The translations under genes were made by a program, and so were the position numbers. This document shows positions 29,773-37,094 of a DNA stretch of 64,000 nucleotides, in pieces (within the stretch, counting starts at the first letter, position 1; every line of letters begins with the position of its first letter). Under the pieces are notes generated by a model, which did not search any database, had not been told where the DNA came from, and saw only the letters and a list, made by a program, of their open reading frames with translations. The DNA is from Ideonella sp. (GTDB lineage: Bacteria; Pseudomonadota; Gammaproteobacteria; Burkholderiales; Burkholderiaceae_C): assembly GCA_015075545.1 (NCBI GenBank), contig JABTUC010000001.1:434001-498000 (forward strand). Direction: 5' to 3'.

Positions 29773-29826
29773 CATCGATACAGATTCAGTACACTGCCCG
29801 GCACAGATCGCACTTCTGTATCGATG
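29773..29826. promoter_or_regulatory. 12-base perfect inverted repeat operator between EamA operon and mocR gene
   Basis: CATCGATACAGA (29773-29784) is repeated in inverse as TCTGTATCGATG (29815-29826), with 30 bases between the arms and 42 bases centre to centre, about four helical turns. The right arm contains the ATG of the regulator gene. Two direct ACAGAT copies (29780-29785 and 29803-29808) also occur, as in known MocR/PdxR operators, which contain direct repeats plus an inverted one. The site very probably binds the MocR protein and controls both directions. Confidence 0.7.
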
Positions 29827-31293
29827 AGCAGCGCCATACAGAACGCCGACCGCGCGCCACCGGCCGCCCACGGCACGCGCGGCGAGCGGCTCGCCGCGCA
29901 CTTCGCGCAGCGCATCGGCGCGCGACAGTTGCAGCCCGGCGCGCGGCTGCCGTCGGTGCGCGACTGCGCGCGCGCCCACGGCGTCAGCCCGAGCACCGTG
30001 GTCGCCGCCTACGACCGGCTGCAGGCGCAGGGCCTGGTCGAGGCGCGCCGCCAGCGCGGCTTCTACGTGCGGCCGACCACCGCGGCAGCGGCGCCGCGCG
30101 CGCTCGCGCCCGACCTCGCGCTGCCGGCGCCGGTGGACACCACCGCGCTGATCCGCGCCATGTTCCGCACCCGCGCGTCGCTGCCCGGCCCCGGGCTGGG
30201 CACGCTGCCGGAGACCTGGCTCGACCCGGCGCTGCTGCAGCGCGCGCTGCGCCGCGCGATCGCCAACGCCGACGACGCGCTGCGCTACGGCGAGCCGGCG
30301 GGCGAGGCCGCGCTGCGCGATGCGCTGGCGCGCCGGCTGTCCAACGAACTCGGCATCGCCTGCGACAGCGCGCAGATCGTCACTTCGGTGGGTGCCACGC
30401 ATGCGCTGGACATCGTCGCGCGCTCGCTGCTCAAGCCCGGCGACGCGGTGCTGGTCGACGACCCGGGCTGGGCGGTCGAGCATGCGCGGCTCACCGGCAT
30501 GGGCATGCGCCTGCTGCCGGTGCCGCGCGGCGCGGCCGGGCCCGACCTCGACGCGATGCGCGCGCTGATCGCCGCGCACCGGCCACGGCTGTACGTGACG
30601 GTGTCGGTGCTGCACAACCCCACCGGGGCCATGCTGTCGCTGGCGGCGGCGCACCAGGTGCTGCAACTGGCCGAGGCGAACGACCTGATCCTGGTCGAGG
30701 ACGACACCTATGCCTGGCTGGCGCCGGCGCATGCGCCACGGCTGGCCGCGCTCGACGGCCTGCGGCGCACGGTCTACGTCACCGGCTTCTCGAAGATCCT
30801 GGCACCCAACTGGCGCGTCGGTGCACTGGCGGCGCCGCCGGCGCTGGTCGAGCGCATCGTCGACACCAAGCTGCTCAGCTCGCTGACCACGCCGGCGGTG
30901 CTCGAGCGCGCGGTCGCCTGGTGCCTCGACCAGGGGCTGCTGCGGCGACATGCCGAACGGGTGACGGCGCGGCTGGCGGCGGCGCGCACGCGCGTCGTGC
31001 GCTTGGCGCACGACGCGGGCTGCCGCTTCGCGGCCGAGCCGCAGGGCCTGTTCGGCTGGGTCGAGACGGGCATCGACACCGAGCCGCTGGCCGCGCGCAT
31101 GGCCGGCGAGGGCTGGCTGGTGGCGCCGGGGCGGCTGTTCCACGTGCCCTCGCGCGCCAGCACGCTGATGCGGGTGAACTTCGCCAGCGCCCAGGACGCG
31201 CGCTTCTGGCGCGCCTTCGAGCGCGCGCGCGACGCGGCCCGCGATCAGGCCGACCCCGCAAATCGCCCGCCCAAGGCCCCGGCCGGGTTGTAA
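29824..31293 (+). CDS. MocR-type transcription regulator (GntR wHTH + aminotransferase domain)
   Basis: Regulator of 489 residues combining a GntR winged helix (about 15-80; ARLPSVRDCARAHGVSPSTV then AAYDRLQAQGLVEARRQRGF) with a fold-type I aminotransferase-like domain (about 115-475). The PLP lysine is preserved in YVTGFSKILAPNWRVGAL. It faces an exporter-aminotransferase-dehydratase operon across a 71-base interval with a perfect inverted repeat. MocR proteins sense an amino acid or PLP-linked ligand through the aminotransferase domain and activate or repress the neighbour genes, so the inducer here is probably the substrate of that operon. Confidence 0.94.
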   Translation: MSSAIQNADRAPPAAHGTRGERLAAHFAQRIGARQLQPGARLPSVRDCARAHGVSPSTVVAAYDRLQAQGLVEARRQRGFYVRPTTAAAAPRALAPDLALPAPVDTTALIRAMFRTRASLPGPGLGTLPETWLDPALLQRALRRAIANADDALRYGEPAGEAALRDALARRLSNELGIACDSAQIVTSVGATHALDIVARSLLKPGDAVLVDDPGWAVEHARLTGMGMRLLPVPRGAAGPDLDAMRALIAAHRPRLYVTVSVLHNPTGAMLSLAAAHQVLQLAEANDLILVEDDTYAWLAPAHAPRLAALDGLRRTVYVTGFSKILAPNWRVGALAAPPALVERIVDTKLLSSLTTPAVLERAVAWCLDQGLLRRHAERVTARLAAARTRVVRLAHDAGCRFAAEPQGLFGWVETGIDTEPLAARMAGEGWLVAPGRLFHVPSRASTLMRVNFASAQDARFWRAFERARDAARDQADPANRPPKAPAGL

Positions 31294-31311
31294 CATTCCG
31301 CTGCAAAAGCG

Positions 31312-32085
31312 ATGTTCCAGTCGACCCTGCCCCTCGGCGAGCCCGATCTGATGCGGGTGAGCGCCTTCCAGCGCTACCTGGACGATCTGGTGCGGGTGGG
31401 GAGCAGCGAGTCGTCGTCGGGGCGGCTGACCTCGCTGTCGCCGTCGCTGATGCAGGACCTCGAGCGCTTCGAGCGCAACGGCGGCCAGAGCGAACTGCTC
31501 GACGTGCTGGCGGCCTGCCTGCGCCACGCCTACCCGCTGACGGTGAACCTGCAGTGGGCCGACCGCGTGGTGCCGCTGACCTTGTTTCCGGCCGAGCGGC
31601 TGGCGCACTGCCCGGTGCCGATGCTGCAGTTCCTAGAGAGCCGGCTCAGCGAACTGCAGGTGATGCAGGTCGAGCCGGCGATGCTGCGCGCGCCGGGTTA
31701 CCGCGACGCGTCGCTGGTCGGCGAGCGGCACATGTACTCGCCGCTGGCACCGCTGTTGTGGGCCATGGCGCTGCGCGGCTCGCGCGACCGCCTGCTGCCA
31801 GAGATCGACGGTGTCGCCGCGTACCGCGTCGCCCCCGGCGTCAGCCTGCGCGGCCTCGAGATCCCGAGCATCCTCGCCGCGGCGGTCGAGCGGCTGCGCC
31901 GGCGCACGCGCAACCTGCGCGAGCTTTCGGCCTGGCCCGGGCTCGATCGCGAGCGCGCGATGCGGCTGCTCAACGCGCTGTACCTGCAGGGCGGCCTGAT
32001 CGTCAGCCGCATGCATCCGCGCGCGGCGTCGCCCGACGGCTGGCTGCGCAGCCGCCCGCCGCGCAACGGCGCCAGCCGGGCCTGA
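31312..32085 (+). CDS. Conserved-looking hypothetical protein, function unknown
   Basis: I do not recognise this 257-residue protein. It has no signal peptide and no membrane helix, and no zinc or nucleotide motif is evident. Its middle reads like a structured soluble domain (LLDVLAACLRHAYPLTVNLQ, VVPLTLFPAERLAHCPVPML, YSPLAPLLWAMALRGSRDRL). The C-terminal part, ERAMRLLNALYLQGGLIVSR, may be a helical winged-type segment. The codon pattern is that of real genes, with strong third-position GC bias. It starts 18 bases after mocR, so it may be cotranscribed with it, and it converges with an EamA gene across 13 bases. A ribosome-binding site is not obvious (TGCAAAAGCG precedes ATG). Confidence 0.7.
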   Translation: MFQSTLPLGEPDLMRVSAFQRYLDDLVRVGSSESSSGRLTSLSPSLMQDLERFERNGGQSELLDVLAACLRHAYPLTVNLQWADRVVPLTLFPAERLAHCPVPMLQFLESRLSELQVMQVEPAMLRAPGYRDASLVGERHMYSPLAPLLWAMALRGSRDRLLPEIDGVAAYRVAPGVSLRGLEIPSILAAAVERLRRRTRNLRELSAWPGLDRERAMRLLNALYLQGGLIVSRMHPRAASPDGWLRSRPPRNGASRA

Positions 32086-32098
32086 AGGCCGGGCGTTC

Positions 32099-33001
32099 TC
32101 AGGCCACCTCGGCCGCCGGGGGCCGCGTCGGCTTGGCCAGCGCCAGCGCCAGCGCCGCCGCGCTGCACGCCATTGCCAGCCACTGCACCGGGCCGAGCGG
32201 CTCGTCGTGAATCAGCGCGCCGGCGATCATCGCCACCACCGGCACCAGGATCGACGACAGCCCGGCCACCGGCCCCGGCAGCAGGCCGACGATCGCGAAC
32301 CAGCACAGGTTGCCGACACCCATCGGCACCAGCGCGATGTAGCCGATCAGCACGATCGACTGCCACGACGGCACGAACCACTGCAGGTCGCCGAACAGCA
32401 GCGCGCCGGCGGCGGTGGGCGCCGCGGTGAGCAGCAGTTGCCAGCCGGTGAGCACGGTGGCCGGCACGTCGACGCGGCCGCGCTGCAGGATCAGCGTGCC
32501 GACCGCCCAGCCGATGCCCGCCAGCAGGCCGAGCGCGAGGCCGAGCGGCGCCTGCGCGTAGACCGGAAAGCTCTTCCACATCAGCAGCGCGACGGCGACA
32601 CCGCCGAGCGCGATCGCCGCCAGCAGGCGCGCACCCAGGCGCTCGCCGAACACCGCCCAGGCGATCAGCGCCGACCACAGCGGCATCGTGAAGCCGAGCA
32701 CCGCCGACTGCCCCGACGGAATCAGCAGCGCCGAGTAAGTGCTGGCGATGTTCCACACCACCAGGTAGCAGAAAGTGGCCGCCGCCACGGTGCCCCAGTG
32801 ACGCCGCGCGATGACCAGCGACTGGCCGCGCCAGCGCGCCACGATGAGCAGCGCCGCGCCGGCGACGAACACCGACACCGCGCGGAACGTCCACACCGAC
32901 ACCTCGCGCACGGCCAGCGGGAACAACGGCCAGTTGGTGCCCCACACCAGCGTCAGGATCGCCAGCAGCACCAGCGCGCGCGGCGGGATGCGCTGCTTCA
33001 T
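32099..33001 (-). CDS. EamA-family (DMT) transporter, second copy
   Basis: A 300-residue ten-helix permease with two EamA repeats. The signature regions are LVWGTNWPLFPLAVREVSVW at the N-terminus and ILVPVVAMIAGALIHDEPLG near the end. It shares the family with the exporter at 28805-29752 but is only distantly similar in sequence. The start at 33001 (MKQRIPPRALVLLAIL) overlaps the stop of the upstream acetyltransferase gene by 4 bases, so it is translationally coupled with it. Substrate unknown; coupling to an acetyltransferase and then gshB suggests a modified amino-acid or thiol-related metabolite, but this is weak inference. Confidence 0.9.
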   Translation of the reverse strand: MKQRIPPRALVLLAILTLVWGTNWPLFPLAVREVSVWTFRAVSVFVAGAALLIVARWRGQSLVIARRHWGTVAAATFCYLVVWNIASTYSALLIPSGQSAVLGFTMPLWSALIAWAVFGERLGARLLAAIALGGVAVALLMWKSFPVYAQAPLGLALGLLAGIGWAVGTLILQRGRVDVPATVLTGWQLLLTAAPTAAGALLFGDLQWFVPSWQSIVLIGYIALVPMGVGNLCWFAIVGLLPGPVAGLSSILVPVVAMIAGALIHDEPLGPVQWLAMACSAAALALALAKPTRPPAAEVA

Positions 33002-33606
33002 CGCGGGTCCACGGCGGCGGCGTGCCGCACGAAGCTCGTGGCGTCGAGCCGCCAGGTCCACTCGTCGCTGACGCGGCCTTTGAAGGTGTCGGCCGCGGCG
33101 CGAAATGCGGTGCGCTCGAAACCCAGGCGCTCGAGCAACCGCAGCGACGCCGCATTGAGCGAGTCGACCTCGGCGACGAAGCCGTCGACCTGCAGCGTCT
33201 CGACCAGCCAGCGCATCATGCGCGTGCAGCCCTCGGCGGCGTAGCCGCGGCGCCAGTGCGGCGGGAACACCTCGTACGCGAGGTACGCCGGCTCACCCGT
33301 GCTCACGGTGGCCTGCAGGCGGCCGATGCACTCACCGCTGCGCGCGTCGCGCATCACCCAGTTGAGCCAGAGCTCGCTGCCGTCGGGGGAGCGCCGCGTG
33401 GCCAGGCAGGCCAGCCGCTCGCGCAGCGCCTGCAGCGACGTCGGCGGCTCCTGCGGCACGTGCTCGTACAGCCGCGGGTCGGCGAGCAGCGGGAACAGCG
33501 CATCGGCATGCTGCTCGCCCTGCGGCTCGAGCCGCAGCCGCGGCGTGTGCAGCACGGCCTCCAGCGCGTCGCCGAACGCCGCGGCTTGCGCGAGCGGCTC
33601 GCTCAC
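32998..33606 (-). CDS. GNAT family N-acetyltransferase (RimJ/RimL-like)
   Basis: The 202-residue protein starts at GTG 33606, overlapping the gshB stop (GTGA), and ends inside the EamA start. It matches the RimJ/RimL-like GNAT group: HTPRLRLEPQGEQHADALFP at the N-terminus, EVFPPHWRRGYAAEGCTRMM as the acetyl-CoA loop, and AEVDSLNAASLRLLERLGFE as the C-terminal signature with the conserved Asn. Such enzymes acetylate protein N-termini or amino-group-containing small molecules. Overlaps at both ends place it in a gshB-GNAT-EamA unit. Confidence 0.88.
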   Translation of the reverse strand: MSEPLAQAAAFGDALEAVLHTPRLRLEPQGEQHADALFPLLADPRLYEHVPQEPPTSLQALRERLACLATRRSPDGSELWLNWVMRDARSGECIGRLQATVSTGEPAYLAYEVFPPHWRRGYAAEGCTRMMRWLVETLQVDGFVAEVDSLNAASLRLLERLGFERTAFRAAADTFKGRVSDEWTWRLDATSFVRHAAAVDPR

Positions 33607-34565
33607 GCCGCCAGCGCGCGCTCGAGCGCGTCGACGAACACGCGCGCGACGTCGAAGCCAGTCTGCTGCGCGATCTCCTGGAAGCAGGTGGGGCTGGTGA
33701 CGTTGATCTCGGTGAGCTGCTCGCCGATGACATCGAGCCCCACCAGCAGCAGGCCGCGACCGCGCAGCACCGGGCCGATGGCCTGCGCGATCTCGCGGTC
33801 GCGCGCGCCGAGCGGCTGCGCGACGCCCTTGCCGCCGACCGCGAGGTTGCCGCGCACTTCGCCGCCTTGCGGGATGCGCGCCAGGCAGTACGGCACCGGC
33901 TCGCCGTCGATCACCAGGATGCGCTTGTCGCCGTGCACGATCTCGGGCAGGAACTTCTGCACCATCACGGTGGTGGCGCCGTGGCCGCCGATGGTCTCGA
34001 CGATGGCGCCGAGGTTCATGCCGTCGGCGCCGACGCGGAAGATGCCCATGCCGCCCATGCCGTCGAGCGGCTTGACGATGATGTCGTGGTGCTCGGCGTG
34101 GAAGGCGCGCACCGCCTGCTCGCTGCGCGTCACCAGCGTCGGCGGGATCCACTGCGCAAACTCCAGGATCGCCAGCTTCTCGGGGTGGTCGCGCAGCGCC
34201 GCGGGCTTGTTGAACACGCGCGCGCCCTCGCGCTCGGCCTGCTGCAGCAGGTGGGTGGCGTAGAAGTACTCGCTGTCGAACGGCGGATCCTTGCGCATCA
34301 GCACCGCGCGCACGTCGGCCAGCGCCAGCTCGCGCTCGGCCACCACGTCGAACCACGCGTGCTCGTCGCCGGTCAGCGTGATGGCGCGCGCGCGCCGGGC
34401 GACGACGCGCGAGCCCTTGCGCCACACCAGATCACCGCCTTCGCAGGCCCACAGCTCGTGGCCGCGCCGCGCGGCCTCGCGCATCATCGCGAAGGTGGTG
34501 TCCTTGTAGGTCTTGAACGACTCCAGCGGGTCGGCGACGAACAACAGGCCGGTGGGCAGGCTCAT
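33603..34565 (-). CDS. gshB: Glutathione synthetase
   Basis: Second enzyme of glutathione synthesis: it joins gamma-glutamylcysteine and glycine with ATP. The 320-residue protein (start MSLPTGLLFVADPLESF at 34565; a further ATG lies 3 codons upstream) is the standard Proteobacterial form. It begins with the N-terminal substrate domain and continues with the ATP-grasp elements DIIVKPLDGMGGMGIFRV, QKFLPEIVHGDKRILVIDG and LVGLDVIGEQLTEINVTSPT, ending with the magnesium-binding EIN. The next two genes overlap it in series. gshA is not in the window. Confidence 0.96.
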   Translation of the reverse strand: MSLPTGLLFVADPLESFKTYKDTTFAMMREAARRGHELWACEGGDLVWRKGSRVVARRARAITLTGDEHAWFDVVAERELALADVRAVLMRKDPPFDSEYFYATHLLQQAEREGARVFNKPAALRDHPEKLAILEFAQWIPPTLVTRSEQAVRAFHAEHHDIIVKPLDGMGGMGIFRVGADGMNLGAIVETIGGHGATTVMVQKFLPEIVHGDKRILVIDGEPVPYCLARIPQGGEVRGNLAVGGKGVAQPLGARDREIAQAIGPVLRGRGLLLVGLDVIGEQLTEINVTSPTCFQEIAQQTGFDVARVFVDALERALAA

Positions 34566-34691
34566 GCGCGGCATTGTCGTGCAAGCGCGCGCGGCGTGTT
34601 CGCGAGCGACTCTTGATCGACACCGAGCCGAGCACCGCCGGGACCGCGCGATGCACAGGGACAGGCGCGGCCGGCGTGCAGGCTCCGGAGG

Positions 34692-35852
34692 TCAGACCAG
34701 CTCGCCGAGCAAGCGCAGCGCCGGCGCGACGCGGACCCCTTCTGCGCTGACGTAGTCGCGCCTGCCATGGGCCGAGATCTGCCAGGCGGTCACATCGGGG
34801 TAGCGCGCCTTCAGGTACTTGAGGCCCGGCGCCACGGCATCGTCACCCAGCTTGCATTCGATGAATGCGAGCGGCTCGCCGCGCCGGGTGAGCACGAAGT
34901 CGACCTCGCGACGATCGACATCGCGGAAGTAGCGCAGTTCGACTTCGCGCCCCTGCGTGTCGATCTGGTACTCGGCCCACTTCAGCAGGTGGCTCGCGAC
35001 CAAGTTCTCGAAACGCGCGCCCGGGTCGGCGACGACTGACCAGTCGTACAGGTAGTGCTTGCGCTCCTTCTTGACCGCGCGCAGCTTCGGCGCACCGAAG
35101 GGCGCAATGCGGAAGATGCCGTAGATGCGCTCGAGCATGTCGGCCCAGCGTGCGACCGACTGGTGCGAGACCTGCAAGTCCTCGCGCAGCGCGTTCAGCG
35201 ACAGCGGGCTGCCGACGCGGTCGGGCAGCGCCGCGGCCAGCAGCTCGAGCTTGCCGAGGTCGGTCACCCGTTCGAGGCTGGCCAGTTCCTCGCGCACCAG
35301 GCGCTCTCGATAGGCGAGCGACCAGCGGCGCGCGAAGCGCTCGCTGCCCGACAACAGCGGCTCGGGAAAACCGCCGAGCGCGAGCAGCGCCGCCAGCGCG
35401 TCGGCATGGCCGCCGAGTTCGGCCACCGAGAACGGATGCAGCCGCAGGTAGAAGTACCGACCCTGCAGCGAATCGCCACCGAAGCGATAGAAATCGAGCC
35501 GCGCCGAGCCGGTGACGAGGATGCGCCGGCGCCGGCCGTACTCGTCGACCAGCCCCTTGAGGATGTTGCGCCAGCCGCGGAACTTGTGGATCTCGTCGAA
35601 GAACCACAGATCGCCGGGCGGCAGGCGCCGATGCAGAAACGCGTCGCGCTGCGCCGGAACGTCGTAGTTCAGCTCGGCCGCTGGGTCGGCCAGCAGCGAA
35701 CGCGCGAGCGAAGTCTTGCCCACCTGGCGCGGGCCGCCGATGAAGACCATCTTCGAGCGCAGGTCCTCCTCGACCTGCGCCCGCAGGTAGCGTTCGACTG
35801 GTGCGGCGACCGCGAAGTCGCGATCACCGTCGAGGAAGGCGCGGTCGGCCAT
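34692..35852 (-). CDS. AAA ATPase with C-terminal DUF4143 domain
   Basis: P-loop ATPase of 386 residues common in bacteria and archaea. It has Walker A GGPRQVGKTSLARSLL and Walker B-like LWFFDEIHKFRGWRNILKG, then the sensor region RRRILVTGSARLDFYRFGGD. Its C-terminal DUF4143 domain carries REVDFVLTRRGEPLAFIECK, resembling a restriction-nuclease-type fold (D...ECK). Biological roles remain undefined; some are in toxin-like or phage-defence contexts. No partner gene is evident. A 22-base palindrome stands upstream at 35875-35896 in a short AT-rich patch, unlike the surroundings, which hints at own regulation or acquisition by transfer. Confidence 0.9.
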   Translation of the reverse strand: MADRAFLDGDRDFAVAAPVERYLRAQVEEDLRSKMVFIGGPRQVGKTSLARSLLADPAAELNYDVPAQRDAFLHRRLPPGDLWFFDEIHKFRGWRNILKGLVDEYGRRRRILVTGSARLDFYRFGGDSLQGRYFYLRLHPFSVAELGGHADALAALLALGGFPEPLLSGSERFARRWSLAYRERLVREELASLERVTDLGKLELLAAALPDRVGSPLSLNALREDLQVSHQSVARWADMLERIYGIFRIAPFGAPKLRAVKKERKHYLYDWSVVADPGARFENLVASHLLKWAEYQIDTQGREVELRYFRDVDRREVDFVLTRRGEPLAFIECKLGDDAVAPGLKYLKARYPDVTAWQISAHGRRDYVSAEGVRVAPALRLLGELV

Positions 35853-35874
35853 GCGAGTGATTTTAGGTCCATCG

Positions 35875-35896
35875 GAAAAAACTCGCGAGTATTTTC
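35875..35896. promoter_or_regulatory. 22-base near-perfect palindrome upstream of the DUF4143 ATPase gene
   Basis: The segment has A-rich and T-rich ends around the centre ACTCGCGAGT and is symmetric except for one base pair. It lies 23 bases from the gene start (35852) on the minus strand, in a patch of A and T stretches (35862-35910) quite unlike the GC-rich neighbourhood. It could be an operator, for example for autoregulation, or a promoter element. Confidence 0.5.
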
Positions 35897-35921
35897 TGAT
35901 GATGTTGAAATCGCTCGCGGC

Positions 35922-37094
35922 TCAGCGCCGCGGCAGACTCGGGCCACCCATGATGCGCGCGTGCGGCACGAGCCAGACGGCGAAGCTGAGCACCCACAGC
36001 AGCGACGCGGCCGGCCAGGCCCAGCCGCCGAGCGCCGGCGCGGCCAGGCGCAGCACGGCCGCGGCGTTGACCAGGCCGAGCAGCCACGGCAGCGACGCCG
36101 GTGCGACCAGCGGCCGGCCGGTGTGACGCAGCACCACGCGCGTCATCAGACCGAGCAGCATCGAGCCGAGCGCGCCAACCGTGAAGGCGTGCACCCACAG
36201 GCCTTCGGACCACGGCGCGCCGAGATGTGCCGCCGCCTTCAGCGCCAGCGCCACCAGCAGCCAGACGAAGCCCAGGTGCATCGCCGCGACCAGCGCATCG
36301 TCGGCCGCACGCCAGCCGCGCCAGCGCGCCACGCGCCAGGCCTGCAGCGCCAAAGCCACCAGCGCGAGCGGCGCGATCGCCTCGCGCAGGCCGGTCACGT
36401 CGGCCAGCGCCAGCGCGACCAGCGCGAGCAGCGCGGCGACCTCCAGCGCGAGCGACGGCACGGGCGGCGCACCGCGCGCGCGCTCGACCAGCAGATTGCC
36501 GGTGAACACCGGCGTGAAGAGACCGCCGGCGAGCGCGTACATCACGACCACCAACCACACCGCGGCGCGCAGCGCGCGCGCCGCACCCGCCGGGTCGCCG
36601 GCGGCGAGCATGGCGTGCCAGGCGAAGTTGGCCAGCCCCAGCAGCGCGAACACCGCCAGCGGCGCGCGCCAGCGGCGCTGCGCCAAGCGCAGCAGCGACG
36701 GCGCGAGGTGCGCGATCAGCAGCAGCGGCAGCGCCACGTCGCAGGCCGCCACCAAACTCCACGGCAAAGTGGACGCGAAGACGCAGGCGACGCGCCCGAT
36801 CACCCAGGCCAGCACCAGCAGCGCCAGCGGCGCGCCGTGCGTCTCGTCGATGCCGGCCCAGCTCGGCAACGCGGTGAGTGCGGTGCCCGCGATGAGCGCG
36901 AACGCGAAGCCGAAGATCATCTCGTGACCGTGCCACGGCGCCGGCAGCACGAGCGGCGCGGCGTGCACGAAATCGAGCCCGAACAGCGCCATCAGCGCGA
37001 TCGCGTAGGCCACCGCGAGCGCGTAGAACGGCCTGAACGGCGCTGCCAGCCAGGACGCGCCGCTCGGGCGCGCGCCGGTGCCGTCAGGCGGCAT
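35922..37094 (-). CDS. nnrS: NnrS family membrane protein
   Basis: NnrS is a haem- and copper-containing membrane protein linked to nitric-oxide/nitrosative stress protection. The 390-residue product has about twelve membrane helices and the conserved N-terminal FRPFYALAVAYAIALMALFG, with the histidine region PWHGHEMIFGFAFALIAG. The downstream VHAFTVGALGSMLLGLMTRV is also conserved. The start at 37094 overlaps the last 11 bases of the oxidoreductase gene, so both are read from one mRNA, although their functions do not look linked. Confidence 0.92.
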   Translation of the reverse strand: MPPDGTGARPSGASWLAAPFRPFYALAVAYAIALMALFGLDFVHAAPLVLPAPWHGHEMIFGFAFALIAGTALTALPSWAGIDETHGAPLALLVLAWVIGRVACVFASTLPWSLVAACDVALPLLLIAHLAPSLLRLAQRRWRAPLAVFALLGLANFAWHAMLAAGDPAGAARALRAAVWLVVVMYALAGGLFTPVFTGNLLVERARGAPPVPSLALEVAALLALVALALADVTGLREAIAPLALVALALQAWRVARWRGWRAADDALVAAMHLGFVWLLVALALKAAAHLGAPWSEGLWVHAFTVGALGSMLLGLMTRVVLRHTGRPLVAPASLPWLLGLVNAAAVLRLAAPALGGWAWPAASLLWVLSFAVWLVPHARIMGGPSLPRR

